Below are positions 46,105 through 58,294 of a DNA stretch of 64,000 bases, in pieces (within the stretch, counting starts at the first letter, position 1; the number at the start of each line of letters is the position of its first letter). The notes beneath the pieces were generated by a model, which worked only from the letters and a program-made list of their open reading frames with translations, did not search any database and was not told where the DNA came from. A program made the translations under genes and the position numbers. The DNA lies in NCBI GenBank assembly GCA_034509735.1, contig JACGWO010000004.1:13807395-13871394 (forward strand). The letters are read 5' to 3'. This DNA is from Sesamum alatum. Its lineage: Eukaryota; Streptophyta; Magnoliopsida; Lamiales; Pedaliaceae.

Positions 46105-47899
46105 CTATATTCAAAGTGTAAAGCAGAAATTTAGTAGATTATTATAATATTGAATTCAAGTTAAGACTTGGTCTTTAGTCATTAACCCCTCCCACTATTT
46201 CTTCAAAACGCCCATCACTCTCAAGTGGGGTTTTCGGGAAATAATTTCCTAGTGGGCTTGAAGTCCACAAACGCAATTCTCCATGCCCCGCTTTTACGAT
46301 TCACATGGGAAAGGCTTTGTGGGAGGTATCCAATACCATTCTCATCCAATGAGATCCCCAAGATATTTTACCTCGCTTCTTCACATGATCCCGATGACTC
46401 CAAGCGAATCATGTTACTTAGCGTTAGGCCCGACCCATCAACCAAATGAATATCTCAACTATCGCCCCCCACAACTCGTGAGACAAGGAAATAGGAGCAT
46501 ATTCCATTCGTTCACAACAACAGTGCAGCTTTCTTCCATGCCAAACGTGCCACGACTCGTGAGACCACGAATGGGTGAAAGTAGCTTCCTCACTATATTG
46601 CTATGGATGGAAGGCTTGGAATAATCAAACCATTTGATTTTAATTCCATTTTGGGCCTAATATTTACTTGGACCGTCCAAGTGAGAGTTATAGTTTATTA
46701 AGACCGAGATCTCATCATTATTAGTATTTTGCATGCTCAAGTTTTAAACATTCAATGTAAATAGATGCATTCCAAACACATCATACATCAAAGCATTAAA
46801 ACATTAAACACATGCAAAACAAGCCTAGCACGCCCCTGTAGGATGATCACAAGCCCGTTCCTAAGTGATCCACTGAGCTCGTAGTGGTTCAATGGTCAAA
46901 CTAGGGTAGGCCTACACTATTACAATTTTTACATCCCATTATCATTCTAATGGGGCCTTGTAAATCCTTCTTTGTTCTTCTTGGGCCTTCCTTCGTGGGC
47001 TCCGTCCAACGGATATATTTTGGGCCTTCATCTCCATGGAAGCTTACATTTATTAAACTAAAACCTCACAACTAATCTACTCTCATTACAACTTAAAAAG
47101 AAACCCCAATCAGAAGTTGGGGGGAGTACATTTAAACAGAGAAAACAAGCCTTATTGTTCCAAGGCTAAAAACGATAGAAGGAATAAAAACAAAGAGGAA
47201 TGCATGTCTCACCCAACATAAAATAAACCATACATAGGTCAATGGGCTAGTGATCATCCTTATCAAATAAACAACAATAAAACACATTTATATCAAATAT
47301 AAACATGCCAAGCATATAAATACATCCCATGCATTTATAAATAGATATCCAATATCTAAAACAATAAACATAATAAAATGCAGAAAATAACATATTAATA
47401 ATGCAATTAAAAAAATAGATATCAACTATACATCCAACGTACAAACAATTTTTTTTTTTTTTTGTTTGGAAACCATCCCCCAAAATAATCCAAGACATAA
47501 AATAATTTTTAAAAAATCCAATTTAACTAAAAATTAAAATATGCCAAAATTAATAATTTCATAAAACTAGCAGAAATCAGGAAAATCCAATTTTCTGGAA
47601 AAATGGGAAAAAACTGTTGCCCCTGCCGGGCAGCCGGCACCGTTTTTCACAACTCTTTCTTTTTTTTTTTTTTTTTTTAATTTTTGCTATAAAACTGAAA
47701 GATAAGCATGCACTTAAAAGAAAATCCAATTCTAAAAAATGCATGGATATCCATAATTTCAAAAGCAAAATTAACACATATTTTCTACACATATTATCAT
47801 GCTTTAAAACATAAATCATTCTTTCCAAAAGCAATTTAAACATATTTTTCATGCTTAACACATAATAACATGTAATTCCTATAGCCACAACACTGAATT
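46105..47899 (-). other. Leader of A3, about 1.8 kb, non-coding
   Basis: Lies between PBS and gag and is homologous to the A1 and A2 leaders. It has a GC-rich patch near 47610-47640, poly-T tracts (47449-47463 and 47650-47680) and no gag-linked frame. Confidence 0.75.
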
Positions 47900-47913
47900 G
47901 GACTCTGATACCA
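47900..47913 (-). other. Primer binding site of A3 (initiator tRNA-Met)
   Basis: Minus-strand TGGTATCAGAGTCC one base after the LTR end ...gattctttca. Confidence 0.92.
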
Positions 47914-47914
47914 T

Positions 47915-50900
47915 TGAAAGAATCGAGTACGGCCCGGGAATACAACGGAAGCGTAAAAATGTGAATTTAAAGCATAATTAAAACGGGTTCAAAGGGGTGT
48001 TCCCTTTGAAGTTTCCGGGCGTTTGGTGTTTTTCACAGCATAAATAAAAGGAGGAGAAGATGCTGGACAAGTGGCTAAAGGAAGAAAACAAAAAGATACA
48101 TGAAAATGTAAAAAAAACCAACCTTTTGTTTACTACACGTATAACCGGTACATGCGTTGTTTCTGAAGGACAAGCGGATCCGCCGGGGAGCGCGAGCGGA
48201 AGCGAGAAAAGTGCGTAAATTAAATCAAATTTAATAAACGAATCCCAAGGGGTGTACCCTTGGGTGCTCAACCGGGCGTTCGATGTAGGATGTGTAAATA
48301 TTGGAAACAAATATTAAACACATAGGCCATAGATAAATATATATAATCAATCAAAGCGTAATAAACCGTTACCTTTGATTGTTTAGCGTATGCTTTCCGG
48401 CTACTTGCGTTGTTCCTTCTCCGGAATGCTCACGAAATCCAAACGTATGGATTCTCCAAAGGTGATCCACACCACACCGAAAGAAACACATGTTCTTCTT
48501 GCTAGAAAAGAACGGGTTTAAGAAGGAATCGATTTAAGAGAAGAACACTATGAATTAGTGCTCTCTTAAACTTACTTTGTTCTTCTTCTTGATTCAAAAT
48601 CAAGTGAAGAACACAAGTATGAGAGAGGGAGAGAGGCCGGGAGTTGAGAGAGAGGAGAGGGGATTCGAAAATTGTCTTCTCTTTTTCCTAGAAAAAGATG
48701 AATAATGAATCACTTATGCTTGGTGTTGTATATTCTAATATATATATATATATATATAATTAATGTGATTATTGGAATGTGTCTAGGTTCATCCAAAGAT
48801 GTCTAGATTCATTCCAATCAATCACCATCAATTCTTCAATCAAGCCTACCAAAATTTATGGTATGATCAAATCATACCAAAAGGGAAGAGCTTGATTGGA
48901 GTTGATTTGTCTCTTTCCAAAAGAGATAAGTCAACATACCACCTAGCATGAAACATGGCTGATTTTGCTTCCTCCAAGGGAGCATGTCGGCCATGTTTAA
49001 ATAAGGGAAGAAGTCCAACTTCTTCCTATTCCAAAATAGGAATTATTTCTCCTCTCGAGTAAATTTAACGGATCGGGTTTTATCGTAATCCAATTACGAC
49101 GAACTCAACATTAAATCCAATTTAATGTCCATTTAAATTATTCTCGTTGATCTTTTAATCAAATTAAAAGATCCAACGTCTCAACGTCTCAACTTTTCAT
49201 ATTTAATCAAAAATCCAATTTACCGATTAAATGAAAGCCCGATACAATATCGGCCCGTCCATCCAATGGACTTTCCTTAAGTAATCCAATTACTTACTTA
49301 TCCTTTGAGATTGACTCCAAGTCAATCTCTCAACCTCCTCGGTGATTTGTGTATGACCCTTTAGGTTCACCCTCAGCTAGACATGGGCCCGTGTCCCACA
49401 AGGGCCCGTTACCATGGGTGGCCGTCTAGCAACGGTCCATGGCACTAGAGACTAGGTGAATTGGCGTGAACATTTAGGCGCCGATTCCGTATGGGTACGA
49501 TCCTTCCGTCTACCGTCTCTCGGCCTTAGTCTAGGGTATGGAATTGGGTGTTGGTTCCCATCCTTGACTAGGCATCTATGCTTAATACTCGAGACCACGT
49601 ATGCTTCATTGCGTTGACACAGGAAACCATTCCTTGTCCGACCAACCACTGTGGCCACAGCTTCAAACAGCATGAACATGTCTCCGAGTGCATAGGAGAT
49701 ACCTCTATCACATACTGACAGGGGATGGATCCTCTTCTTGGAATCCACCGTACTCGCTACACATTCCGACTGCACTGGAAAAGGCTTATGATAATCATAT
49801 TACAGAATGATTACCTCTCGCCAGATCCAAGATACAGCCGTCATGTGCACGCGACTCCCATAATCCCTCAAGTCTGAGGATTACTCCCGTACTATCGAAA
49901 CCTGGGAAAACCAATCATACCGACCAAGCCTCCAAGGCTTCCATATGATGATCCCCGCGAGTCAGTCCAGTCGGCTCGACCCCCAGTCGACCAACCCATC
50001 AAGATCGTGCAGGCATCCCACGTCTGTCGCCGATGAAACACGGCACTCATCCAATGAATACGACTCTTGACGCAAGTCTTAATAGGACTCTCGATGCCCT
50101 AGCTCGAGGTCCTCGACTTGGAACGTTTCAGACCCAACTCTTAATCAGTTGGTTTCATGACCACCATCCAATGCGTGGCCCAACTGCACGAGTTGTTATC
50201 CATGGTCTGTGGGCTTTGTTGCGATATAAGTTAAACGCCGTTTTAACAAATGTAAGATGAGCGCAACAAAGAAGGTACCATTGGTGACGAACACTCATCT
50301 TATTCATGACATAATAATATTACATCTACATCAAGTTGTCGAATAGGTTACAAATTGTCAAACCTATTGGTTTTTTGGTCACCTATTCTAACAGTTTCCT
50401 CTCCGTTTATCCTTCTGTTCACTTGAGAATTCTAACGTAGAACTCCTCTAAGTATTGTCCACACCACACCATAGAAGAGTGTATCCCCAAATCTATTGCT
50501 AGAGAGAAATAGAGAAAAAGAAGAAGAAACAATCCAAAACAACACTATTGTTTAGTGCCTTTTGGAATGTTTTTTAAGTTCAACATTTCCAAAAGGTATG
50601 AATACAAAACGGAGAATATTTTCAAAGAGTTTGGAGAGTATTTTGATGGAAAAATTCGTGCAAGACAAGACCATACAAGTTATGTGAATGGTTTTGTGTA
50701 TGTAGAGTTGTTGAATTCAAAATTCAACTTCTCTTGTCAACTTCCAAAGCAACCTACATACACACACCACTATCTACATAACCATGCAACATTATAGCAA
50801 ATAAAACCACCCACCAAATCATATAAAGTCTGGTCACATGTGCCTCACATGTGGAAGATTTTAATTCTTCCTTCACTTGCTATAAATTGAATTTTTCCAT

Positions 50901-52375
50901 GGACTAGGACTACTAGTCTTGGACTTTTATTTAATGTAATTAAATTAAGTCCAAACAAAGTCCATTGGGCATTAATTAATCCAATTAATCTCAATTCAAT
51001 TGAAGCCCATAAGTTTATTTAATCGAATTAAATAAACATAAGTCCAAACTCTAATTAATTGATCCAAGCAATTAATGAATCCAAACCCGATAAATTAATC
51101 CAATTAATTTAAAGGTTCTAAGTTCAAAAATCAACCAATCTAATTAATTAATTCTTGGACCATCCATCAAATGGATTCCCAATAAATGATCCAATCATTT
51201 ATTTTTCTCCTTGAATTAATTTAATCCAATTAAATTAATTTGCTTCTTCTAGAATTAATTCCAAATTAATTCTACCAATTTCATAATGATTTGTGGGTGA
51301 CTCTTTAGGTTCACCCTCAGCTAGACTTGGGCTTGTGTCTAACAGAATTGGTCAATCAAATCCAATTTAATTAACTATTTTTCAATTAATAATTAATCGA
51401 AAAACGCCCGTCACCATGAGTGGTCGTCTAGCAACGTTCCATGGAACTAGAGACTAGGTGAATATTGGCGTGAACGTTTAGGCTCCCGAGTTCCATACGA
51501 TTACGGTCTTTCCATCATCCGTCTCCCGGTCTAAGTTCAGGGCATGGAATTAGGCGTGGGTTCTCATCCTGGACTAGAAAACTATGCTCAATAACTCGAG
51601 ACACGTTTGCTCTATTGATCGACGTAGGAAACCATTCCCTACTCGACCAATCATTGTGGCCACATAATTAAAGAGCTTAAACCGTCTCAGAGCGCATAGG
51701 AGACTCGACTGTCATATTCTGACAGGTGACGGATCCCATCTTGGAATCTACCGTCCTCAATATATATTCCGACTGCACTGGATAAGGCTTAGATGAATTT
51801 ATCCTAGATACAGACATCTCTTGCCATATCCTAGATACAGCCATCATATGCATGCGACTGCCATGATTCCTCAAGTCCGAGGACTAATCTCGTACTATTA
51901 GAGCTGGGAATTTCAGTCATACCGACCAAGCCTCCAAGGCTTCCATATGACGATTCCTGGAAGTCAGTTCAGTCAGCTAGCACCCTTGTCAACTAACCCA
52001 CTAATATTGCATAGACGTCCAACGTCTGTTGCCGATGAAACACGGCACTCATCCAATGAATGCAATCCTTAGTGTAAGTCTCTATAGGATCCTTGATGCC
52101 CTGTCTCGAGGTCCTCGACTTGGAATGTTTCAGACCAACCCTCAGAAGTTGGTTTCATAGCTTGCGTAGCCCAACTACATGGGTTATCCAATTGATCTGT
52201 GGGCATTTGTTGTGACGTTAAAACATCGTTTAACGTAATCAGTAAGCACAATAACCACATAGTTTCAAGGATGAATACTTACTATATTCATCAAGTCAAT
52301 ATTTCTTTAATATAGATTGCTAAATAGTACCTAAAGCCGCCAATTCAATTGGCTTTCTGGTCACCAATTCTAACA
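47915..52375 (-). repeat. 5' LTR of A3, interrupted
   Basis: Parts 47915-48163 and 50399-52375 (reversed) join to about 2226 bp. Ends TGAAAGAATCGAG and caccaattctaaca. Conserved core near 51412-51465. Confidence 0.92.
48164..50393 (-). repeat. Solo LTR of subfamily C, 2230 bp
   Basis: TGAAGGACAAGCGGATCC to cctattctaaca, with perfect target repeat gtttc (48159-48163 and 50394-50398). Close relative of 34171-36382. It contains an (AT)n near 48738-48760. Confidence 0.94.
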
Positions 52376-52380
52376 ATATG

Positions 52381-53007
52381 TTGTCAATAGATGTAAGAAG
52401 AATATACTTGTTCACTTTATAATGCAATGAAAAGGTACAAAATACTTGTGGATAAATCAAATATGAGTAAAATGCAAGAATTTTTTCATGTTCCCGAGAG
52501 TATCTACGCACCATAATAGCAGAGCTTTTTGAGCAAATGTTCTTGAATTCCAACACTCTTTCGGTTCCAAGAAGTTTGTTATTGTCTAAAGTCCATAAGG
52601 GAAGAAGGAATGAAAATAAGAAACTATCTTGTCAAAGTTTTTCTCTCATATTGAGTTCGTTTATGTTTTGTTTTATTTTTTCTCAAGAGATTGTGTTTGA
52701 CGCAGCTTTTGATAGTTGTTTTCTTTTATCTTAAAATCTCGATGTTTCTTATTTGATATGCCAATAGAATTACTATATCTATGTTGAAATTCACGATGAC
52801 TTTCTCACTTGACCTTTATGGATATGTTACTTTTGTAACAATAAATATATGACCTTTGTTTTATTACATGTCTTTGGTTAGATGTCCTTTGAAGGGTTTT
52901 AGTCGATTCCTTGATTCCGTTGACATTTTATGGAGGATGTCTATGTTCATCTCAAAGATGACCATGAAGTTGCTTCCCTACTTTTTGCAAATGATTGCTA
53001 TTTAAAT
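52381..53007. other. Unassigned sequence right of A3
   Basis: Continuation of the DNA at 40083-40649. No recognisable protein; frames are short and lack domains. Confidence 0.35.
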
Positions 53008-53371
53008 GATGATTGTTGTACCTGGTTATGAAAAGTTTTGTGTATCAAATTTAGTCATAAGTTTTTTGTTTAGTTAGGATATCTTGACTGAGTTTGGAGC
53101 TGATTACATTTTTGTTCAAGTAGTAATGATGACTGTTGTATCTGGATGTGGGGCACTTTTGTGAATTAGGCTTTACTGTAAAGTTTTTGGTTTGTTTATG
53201 ATATTTTGATTGTGTTCGAAGTTGATTGCATATCGCGTTCAGGTAGTAATGAGAATATTGTATCTGGTTGTGAAGCATAACTGTGAATTGGGCCTTACCA
53301 TGAAGCTTTTGGTTTATCAAGATATTTCAGCTGAGCTTGGAGCTGATTGCATTTTTCTTTTAGGTTGTAAT
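53008..53371. repeat. Three tandem units of ~121 bp
   Basis: Units 53008-53127, 53128-53250 and 53251-53371 (120, 123 and 121 bp). Each begins ga.ga.tgttgta.ctgg, has aagttttttgttt in the middle, then gagcttggagctgattgcatt-like words, and ends aggtagtaat. The units differ at many positions, so the array is old. Non-coding. Confidence 0.85.
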
Positions 53372-53791
53372 GATGAGGTATAAAATTGCTATGGAAGCAC
53401 TTATCAAGTAGGTGCCTCTTTTGAGATGTTATATAGCAACTCATTTTTATTTTGAGCCTCCAAAGATAAGGTATGGAGGCGATCAAAGAGCCTTTATAAA
53501 GTAGAAAAATGCCCCCATAACCTCTTTGTAAAGGCATTTTTTTAGAGTGCCTCTAGATTTTTTGCGACCGTAGCTATGGAGGTTTTTTTACTCTATTGCC
53601 TGTTTATGTATTAAAGGGCAATTTCCATAGATGTAGAGGCAATAAAATAGCCTAAAAAATCCATATTTTACTATTGACAATATTCACAAAAACCACAATA
53701 TCCATAATAATACTAACATTTAAGGGTGGGGGAGGGGGGGAAGGAGTTTCAAATGTACACGGAGGTGGAGCAGGCAAGCGGAGTAGGTGGG
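53372..53791. other. Spacer with mirrored gcctc / gaggc and gctatgga words
   Basis: Words such as ggtatggaggcg, gctatggaggttt, gcctccaaag and tgcctctaga recur in both orientations (about 53385-53640), as in subterminal regions of plant DNA transposons. No terminal sequence was found. Confidence 0.35.
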
Positions 53792-53960
53792 AGCAAGCAG
53801 TGGCGGAGGTGGGAACAAGGGGAATCTAAGAGAGAGAGGAACGAGGGGGACAGTGGAAACGGCGGGAGTAGGCAGGAGCAAGCAGTGGCGGAGGTGGGAA
53901 CAAGGGGGAATCTAAGAGAGAGAGGAACGAGGGGGACAATGGAAACGGTGGGAGTAGGCG
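53792..53960. repeat. Two tandem 84/85-bp purine-rich units
   Basis: 53792-53875 and 53876-53960 are nearly identical (agcaagcagtggcggaggtg... to ...gggagtaggc). Strongly purine-biased on the plus strand. Confidence 0.9.
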
Positions 53961-53976
53961 GTGGATGTGGGAACAT

Positions 53977-53978
<2 letters not shown>

Positions 53979-54033
<55 letters not shown>
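53979..54033. repeat. (GA)n microsatellite
   Basis: About 27 GA dinucleotides directly after the purine-rich tandem units. The open frames across it are composition artefacts. Confidence 0.95.
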
Positions 54034-54036
<3 letters not shown>

Positions 54037-54049
54037 GCAAAAATCTGCT

Positions 54050-55985
54050 AAGTACCACTTTTATATTAACTTTTTGACACGGTTATTTTTTACCCGATCA
54101 TTCCTATAACCGTTCCAAAGCAACAAAACGACACCATTTTTACAGAAAAAAGATGACATTTTGCTTCGTTTGGAACGGTCATATTATTAACTTTTGAAAT
54201 GGTCATTGATTAGTGGAATCGTTCCCACGACCGTTCCAAACCTAATAAAACGACATCATTTTATCATAAAAACGACGACATAAAAATCCATATTACAAAA
54301 CTATTTATATTTGTTAAAACCCGTTCCTATTTGAGTTCCAAGTAATTATTCATTTTAAAGAATAAATAAATAAAAATTAAGAAAAATTCATACCGGACAC
54401 GTTAATGAATGGAGAAAAATATATAATGTGTGGATTAAGACAATTGAAAATACAAAATATTTCTCATGAGATTGATATATGTTCATTATATGAAGTATAT
54501 TTGTATATTTAAATTTGTTAGTATTACACAGATGTAACTAGCATCTTACATTGTTATACTACATCGCCTAATACCCGTTAAAATTGTGATCAAACCGTTA
54601 GATATAATTAAATAGATAAAAGACTACATTTGATGAAGTTTTGAACATTTTGGTACACGGATATTGAGATATCGTATCTGGTTCATAGTAAGCAAGATTC
54701 AAAATGGTGCAATCGTCAATCAGGCCATATGATTTTAAATCAGACCATTAGATATATTCAAATAGACAGAATCTTATACGTGTTTAAATTTAGAATTAAT
54801 CAAGCTCGTGGATGTTGAGATATCATAACCGAAACGTACACTAGACATTGTTTTACACATTTTGGAACAATTTTGCGTAACATTTGGAATGGTTCTTTAG
54901 AATTAGGAACAGTTATTTAAGTATATAACTAGGAACAAGTTTTGTAACATATAACCGTTCCAAGTTTTAATTTTTCCATCTATTTTTCAGAAGACGCAAA
55001 ATAAAACTGTGTTGGAACTCTTTTTGGAACGGTCATTTTAACATAAAATTTAGCCGTTGTAACGTACTTGGAACAGGTATTGTAATACAATATTTTCTAC
55101 CTGTTAAAGCCATGTCAATTTATAACTCACTTGGAACGGTGCTTGAAACGCATACTATTTTCCACAAATACAATATTTAGGAACGAGTATTGTAATACAA
55201 GTATTTCTAAGTACTTAAACCGTCTCAAATGGTACCTTGTTTTGGAACGATCTTTTCAACCATCCATATTTCAACAGATGTTAGACTGCATTTTGGAACG
55301 GTATGCATCTACCATTGCCGGGTTGTTCCAATTGTTACAAAAGCGTTTCAAACTGTTTTGCAATATTTTACCCGTTCTGCTTTTGGCACGATCGTAGGAA
55401 CCCAACTTGTAACACAAGAATTGAAACGCTTTTGGGAACGATCTGGCCGGTCCAAAAACAAATAATGGAATATAAGAGGAGTATGACATCAACGGCGTGG
55501 ATCCATTCCTCAATAGTTCCAATTATCATTCCTAATAGGAACGGCATTGAAACGGTCATAAAATCTGCCCCAAATCCCGATATTTTTATATTGGTATTCC
55601 TAGAAGAGTTGGAAGATGCGTTATTGTTACATTCAAATTTATATAAATAGTGTTGCGAAAATCCTCCGAATTCATGCAAAACAAAATAAAGGCTTAAACC
55701 ATTCCAAATAGTAAAAATGTGTTCCAAATACAGAAATTATATTTTGACATAGACAAACGTAATTAGGAACGGTATTTGGTAGGTGAGTCAACTGTCGTGC
55801 TAATTAGGGACGGTTGCTTGCCAACCGTTCCTAAACATTAGAAATATCGTTAATTAGAACAGAAAGTGTCCCATTCCAAAGGCCGGTCCAATTTTGTCCA
55901 GCGAGTATATATTTTCGCATTCCAATTTTTAAAAAAAAAAAAGCATTTTGAAACCCGCGCTAATTCCTTCATTTTTTTTGTAGTG
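54050..55985. mobile_element. Probable CACTA-type transposon remnant (right terminus and subterminal repeats)
   Basis: The right end ...ttttttttgtagtg (55972-55985) is the reversed CACTACAAAAAAAA of CACTA elements. The region carries many copies of ggaacggt / accgttcc in both orientations (about 54110, 54172, 54230, 54950, 55030, 55132, 55300, 55550, 55770, 55835), as expected for subterminal transposase-binding repeats. The left end was not found, so the start is approximate. No transposase. Confidence 0.6.
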
Positions 55986-56089
55986 AAAATTCAAAAGTAT
56001 AAGTTATAGATGAAAAATATGTTTTTCAACTTATTTTAACATAAATTGATAAATACTTAAACAGATTCTCACAAACACACTTCTATATT

Positions 56090-56655
56090 ATAATACCAGT
56101 TATTGTGGCACGCAATACCTAGCGCATGCATATAGTTAGATTTACAAAAAAAAATATATTTTTTAAAAACAAAAACAAATAAATGATTAAAAGTGGAGCA
56201 AGTGATAAACATGAGTGAAAGTGTGGAATGAACATGATAGTAGATTAGCAGTCAAAAAGATGATTGGACCATTTTGAAATAAAAATGTAATTAATTAGAT
56301 TATTGTGGATATTTAAGATATAATTGGTATTTCAAAATTTAGTATTGCGGTGTCACAAACTGTCATTTGTGAATGATAAGTGATTTTGTTTTCTTCATAC
56401 ACGTAGCCATTGTGACACGCCGTACTTACACGTATATAATCAGATAGATACAACACGAAGTTTAAAAATAAAAATCAATATACGATTAAAAAGGAATCAT
56501 GTGACTAATATGTGTAAAAGTGGGGGATAAATATAATAGGGTATTGGTGATTAAAAAATAACGTAGACCATTTGAAATAAAGAAGTGATTATATTGGTAA
56601 AAATATTTAAGACTATAGTTGACATTTTAAAAAATTAGTATTGAGTGTTATAAAT
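56090..56655. repeat. Diverged direct duplication, two units of ~260 bp
   Basis: 56093-56355 and 56400-56655 share an ordered series of words: attgtg.cacgc, cgattaaaa or tgattaaaa, accatttgaaataaa, gatatttaag or aatatttaag, and tttagtatt. The LINE target site sits at the end of the second unit. Confidence 0.6.
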
Positions 56656-56744
56656 CACCAATTGACCCTCTGGGAAGTCCTCGTGTTGCACCCCTTTTAA
56701 AAAAACAGTGTAAGAAAGAAAAACTGTTGAGGTTCTCGTTGAGA

Positions 56745-57978
56745 ATGGATTTTCCTCTCCATCCTCCACCGCCCGCCAATTCCCGATGTGCAAAGGCACC
56801 ACTCCGGCCACCAGAGAGTTTACCCACCACTGTATCTTCACCATCTTCCTCTAACCAAACCTTGAACCCTTCTAACAGAAAGGAACCTGAACAACCAGCT
56901 GAAACTTCCTCATCTCAACCAGTATCTGCACCCCCCAATCAGTCATTCGAACAACGTCTTCTAGCATCTTCTCAACATGTTTGTTTTCCTACTTGGCTCA
57001 ATGAATGGGAACCCCAAATCCCTATACATCCCACGGCGCCTCAAATTAGTCATACAAATTTGCCGACAATCAGTTTTCCCCAGACAGACATGCAACGAAT
57101 TCACATATAGTGGAGGAAAACATTGATTATTCAAACGACTGGAATTACTAGATTCATACCTGATTTAGAGAGCCGTCTGATGCGAATCTGGAAATTGAAA
57201 CATAGTATACAGAGCATTTTTTTGGGAAAAGGAAATTATAACATTAGATTCACAAATTCAGAAGATTACTTTGTTGTTTTGGCTGGGGGACCTTGGTTTC
57301 TTTTTAATTCTTACCTGCACATTCAACAACGGCACCCTTTTTTCATCCCCAGTATTGAACCCCCTTCTTCTATGTTCATTTGGCTCTAACTGACAAATTT
57401 ACCTTTAGAATATTTGGATTTCCAAGCTTTGTTTGCTATTGCCAAATGTATTGGGAGACCTATCAAAAGAGACTCCCATACACAGCCTATCCAAGGGAAA
57501 ATTTGCTCGAATTTGTGTGGAAGTAGATTCCTCCAAACCCCTTCCTCCAGCTATCATCCTTGATAACCATATACTAGCTATTGCTTATGAACTCAATACT
57601 GCCTTCTGCCATAAGTGTGGTACCATAGGACATTTTCAATCATTTTTCTTACAAAACCCAAACAACATAACACAACCCCTGCGACCAAACACAAACAACC
57701 CAACACGATCAGCGGAGGTAACTCATGGTGAACCGGAATGGATCATTGTAAATCGGAGAAGAGGACGGCGTGATGGCGGATCTTATCCCCCTACACACCT
57801 TCTATGTCACCATAATCCTAGGACCACTACCTCACCTTCCTTGTCTACACCAAATTTACAGACCCACAACAAACAGTGGGTCCAAAAATCTTCCTCCACA
57901 AATGTTTCTTCCACCACTTATAAGGAAAACCCATCACAGGAGAACCAACAAATCCCTCTTAAATCTTGTTTTAATTGA
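56745..57978 (+). pseudogene. LINE ORF1 (DUF4283 plus CCHC knuckle), broken
   Basis: The frame from ATG 56745 (MDFPLHPPPP) is Pro/Ser-rich. It is cut by TAG at 57108-57110 and continues in frame to 57389, with the DUF4283-type segment FTNSEDYFVVLAGGPWFLFN. A frame change follows near 57400-57433. Then KGKFARICVEVDSSKPLPP and a zinc knuckle CHKCGTIGHFQSFF, in which the last Cys is Phe, and a tail to 57978. In intact LINEs this protein binds the element RNA and shuttles it to the nucleus. Confidence 0.85.
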
Positions 57979-58294
57979 CGAACAATTGCTTTAAATATGC
58001 AGGAACACAAAGAGCCACCAGCTCAGACGAAGACTAGTAAATTGGATGATATAAACACAAGGTATATATAGGTCCAAGGGGGATTTCAGAACAACAGCTA
58101 CCGGATACTTAACCGACGACGACAATCGGAAACCAAACGATGAGAAATCTCCCCACGGACAAGCCACGTGAGCATAATTCCACATCAGCACCAAGTGAAC
58201 CTACACCAACCAACCACGTCCGGACACCTGTGAGCTCACCAATTAACACGTTTCAACCCATGGTTTGTGATGAATCAACTACCCTAATGCTTAG

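Larger units (their letters stand above)
40655..52375 (-). mobile_element. Copia-type LTR retrotransposon A3, full length, with nested solo LTR
   Basis: Perfect target repeat atatg at 40650-40654 and 52376-52380. On the minus strand: 5' LTR 52375-47915 (interrupted by an LTR of subfamily C), PBS, leader, gag, pol remnants, PPT, 3' LTR 42886-40655. LTR lengths are 2232 bp (3') and about 2226 bp (5', insertion removed). The internal region is 5028 bp. Gag is almost intact but for a stop; pol is decayed with the same lesions as A1. Confidence 0.94.

Noticed and set aside
53726..54109. 127-codon frame rich in Gly, Glu and Arg
   Set aside because: It runs through purine-rich tandem units and the (GA)n tract. 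Its composition is explained by the repeat.
55131..55727. Several 80-119 codon frames on both strands in the CACTA-like region
   Set aside because: They overlap one another, have no domain and lie among ggaacggt repeats.
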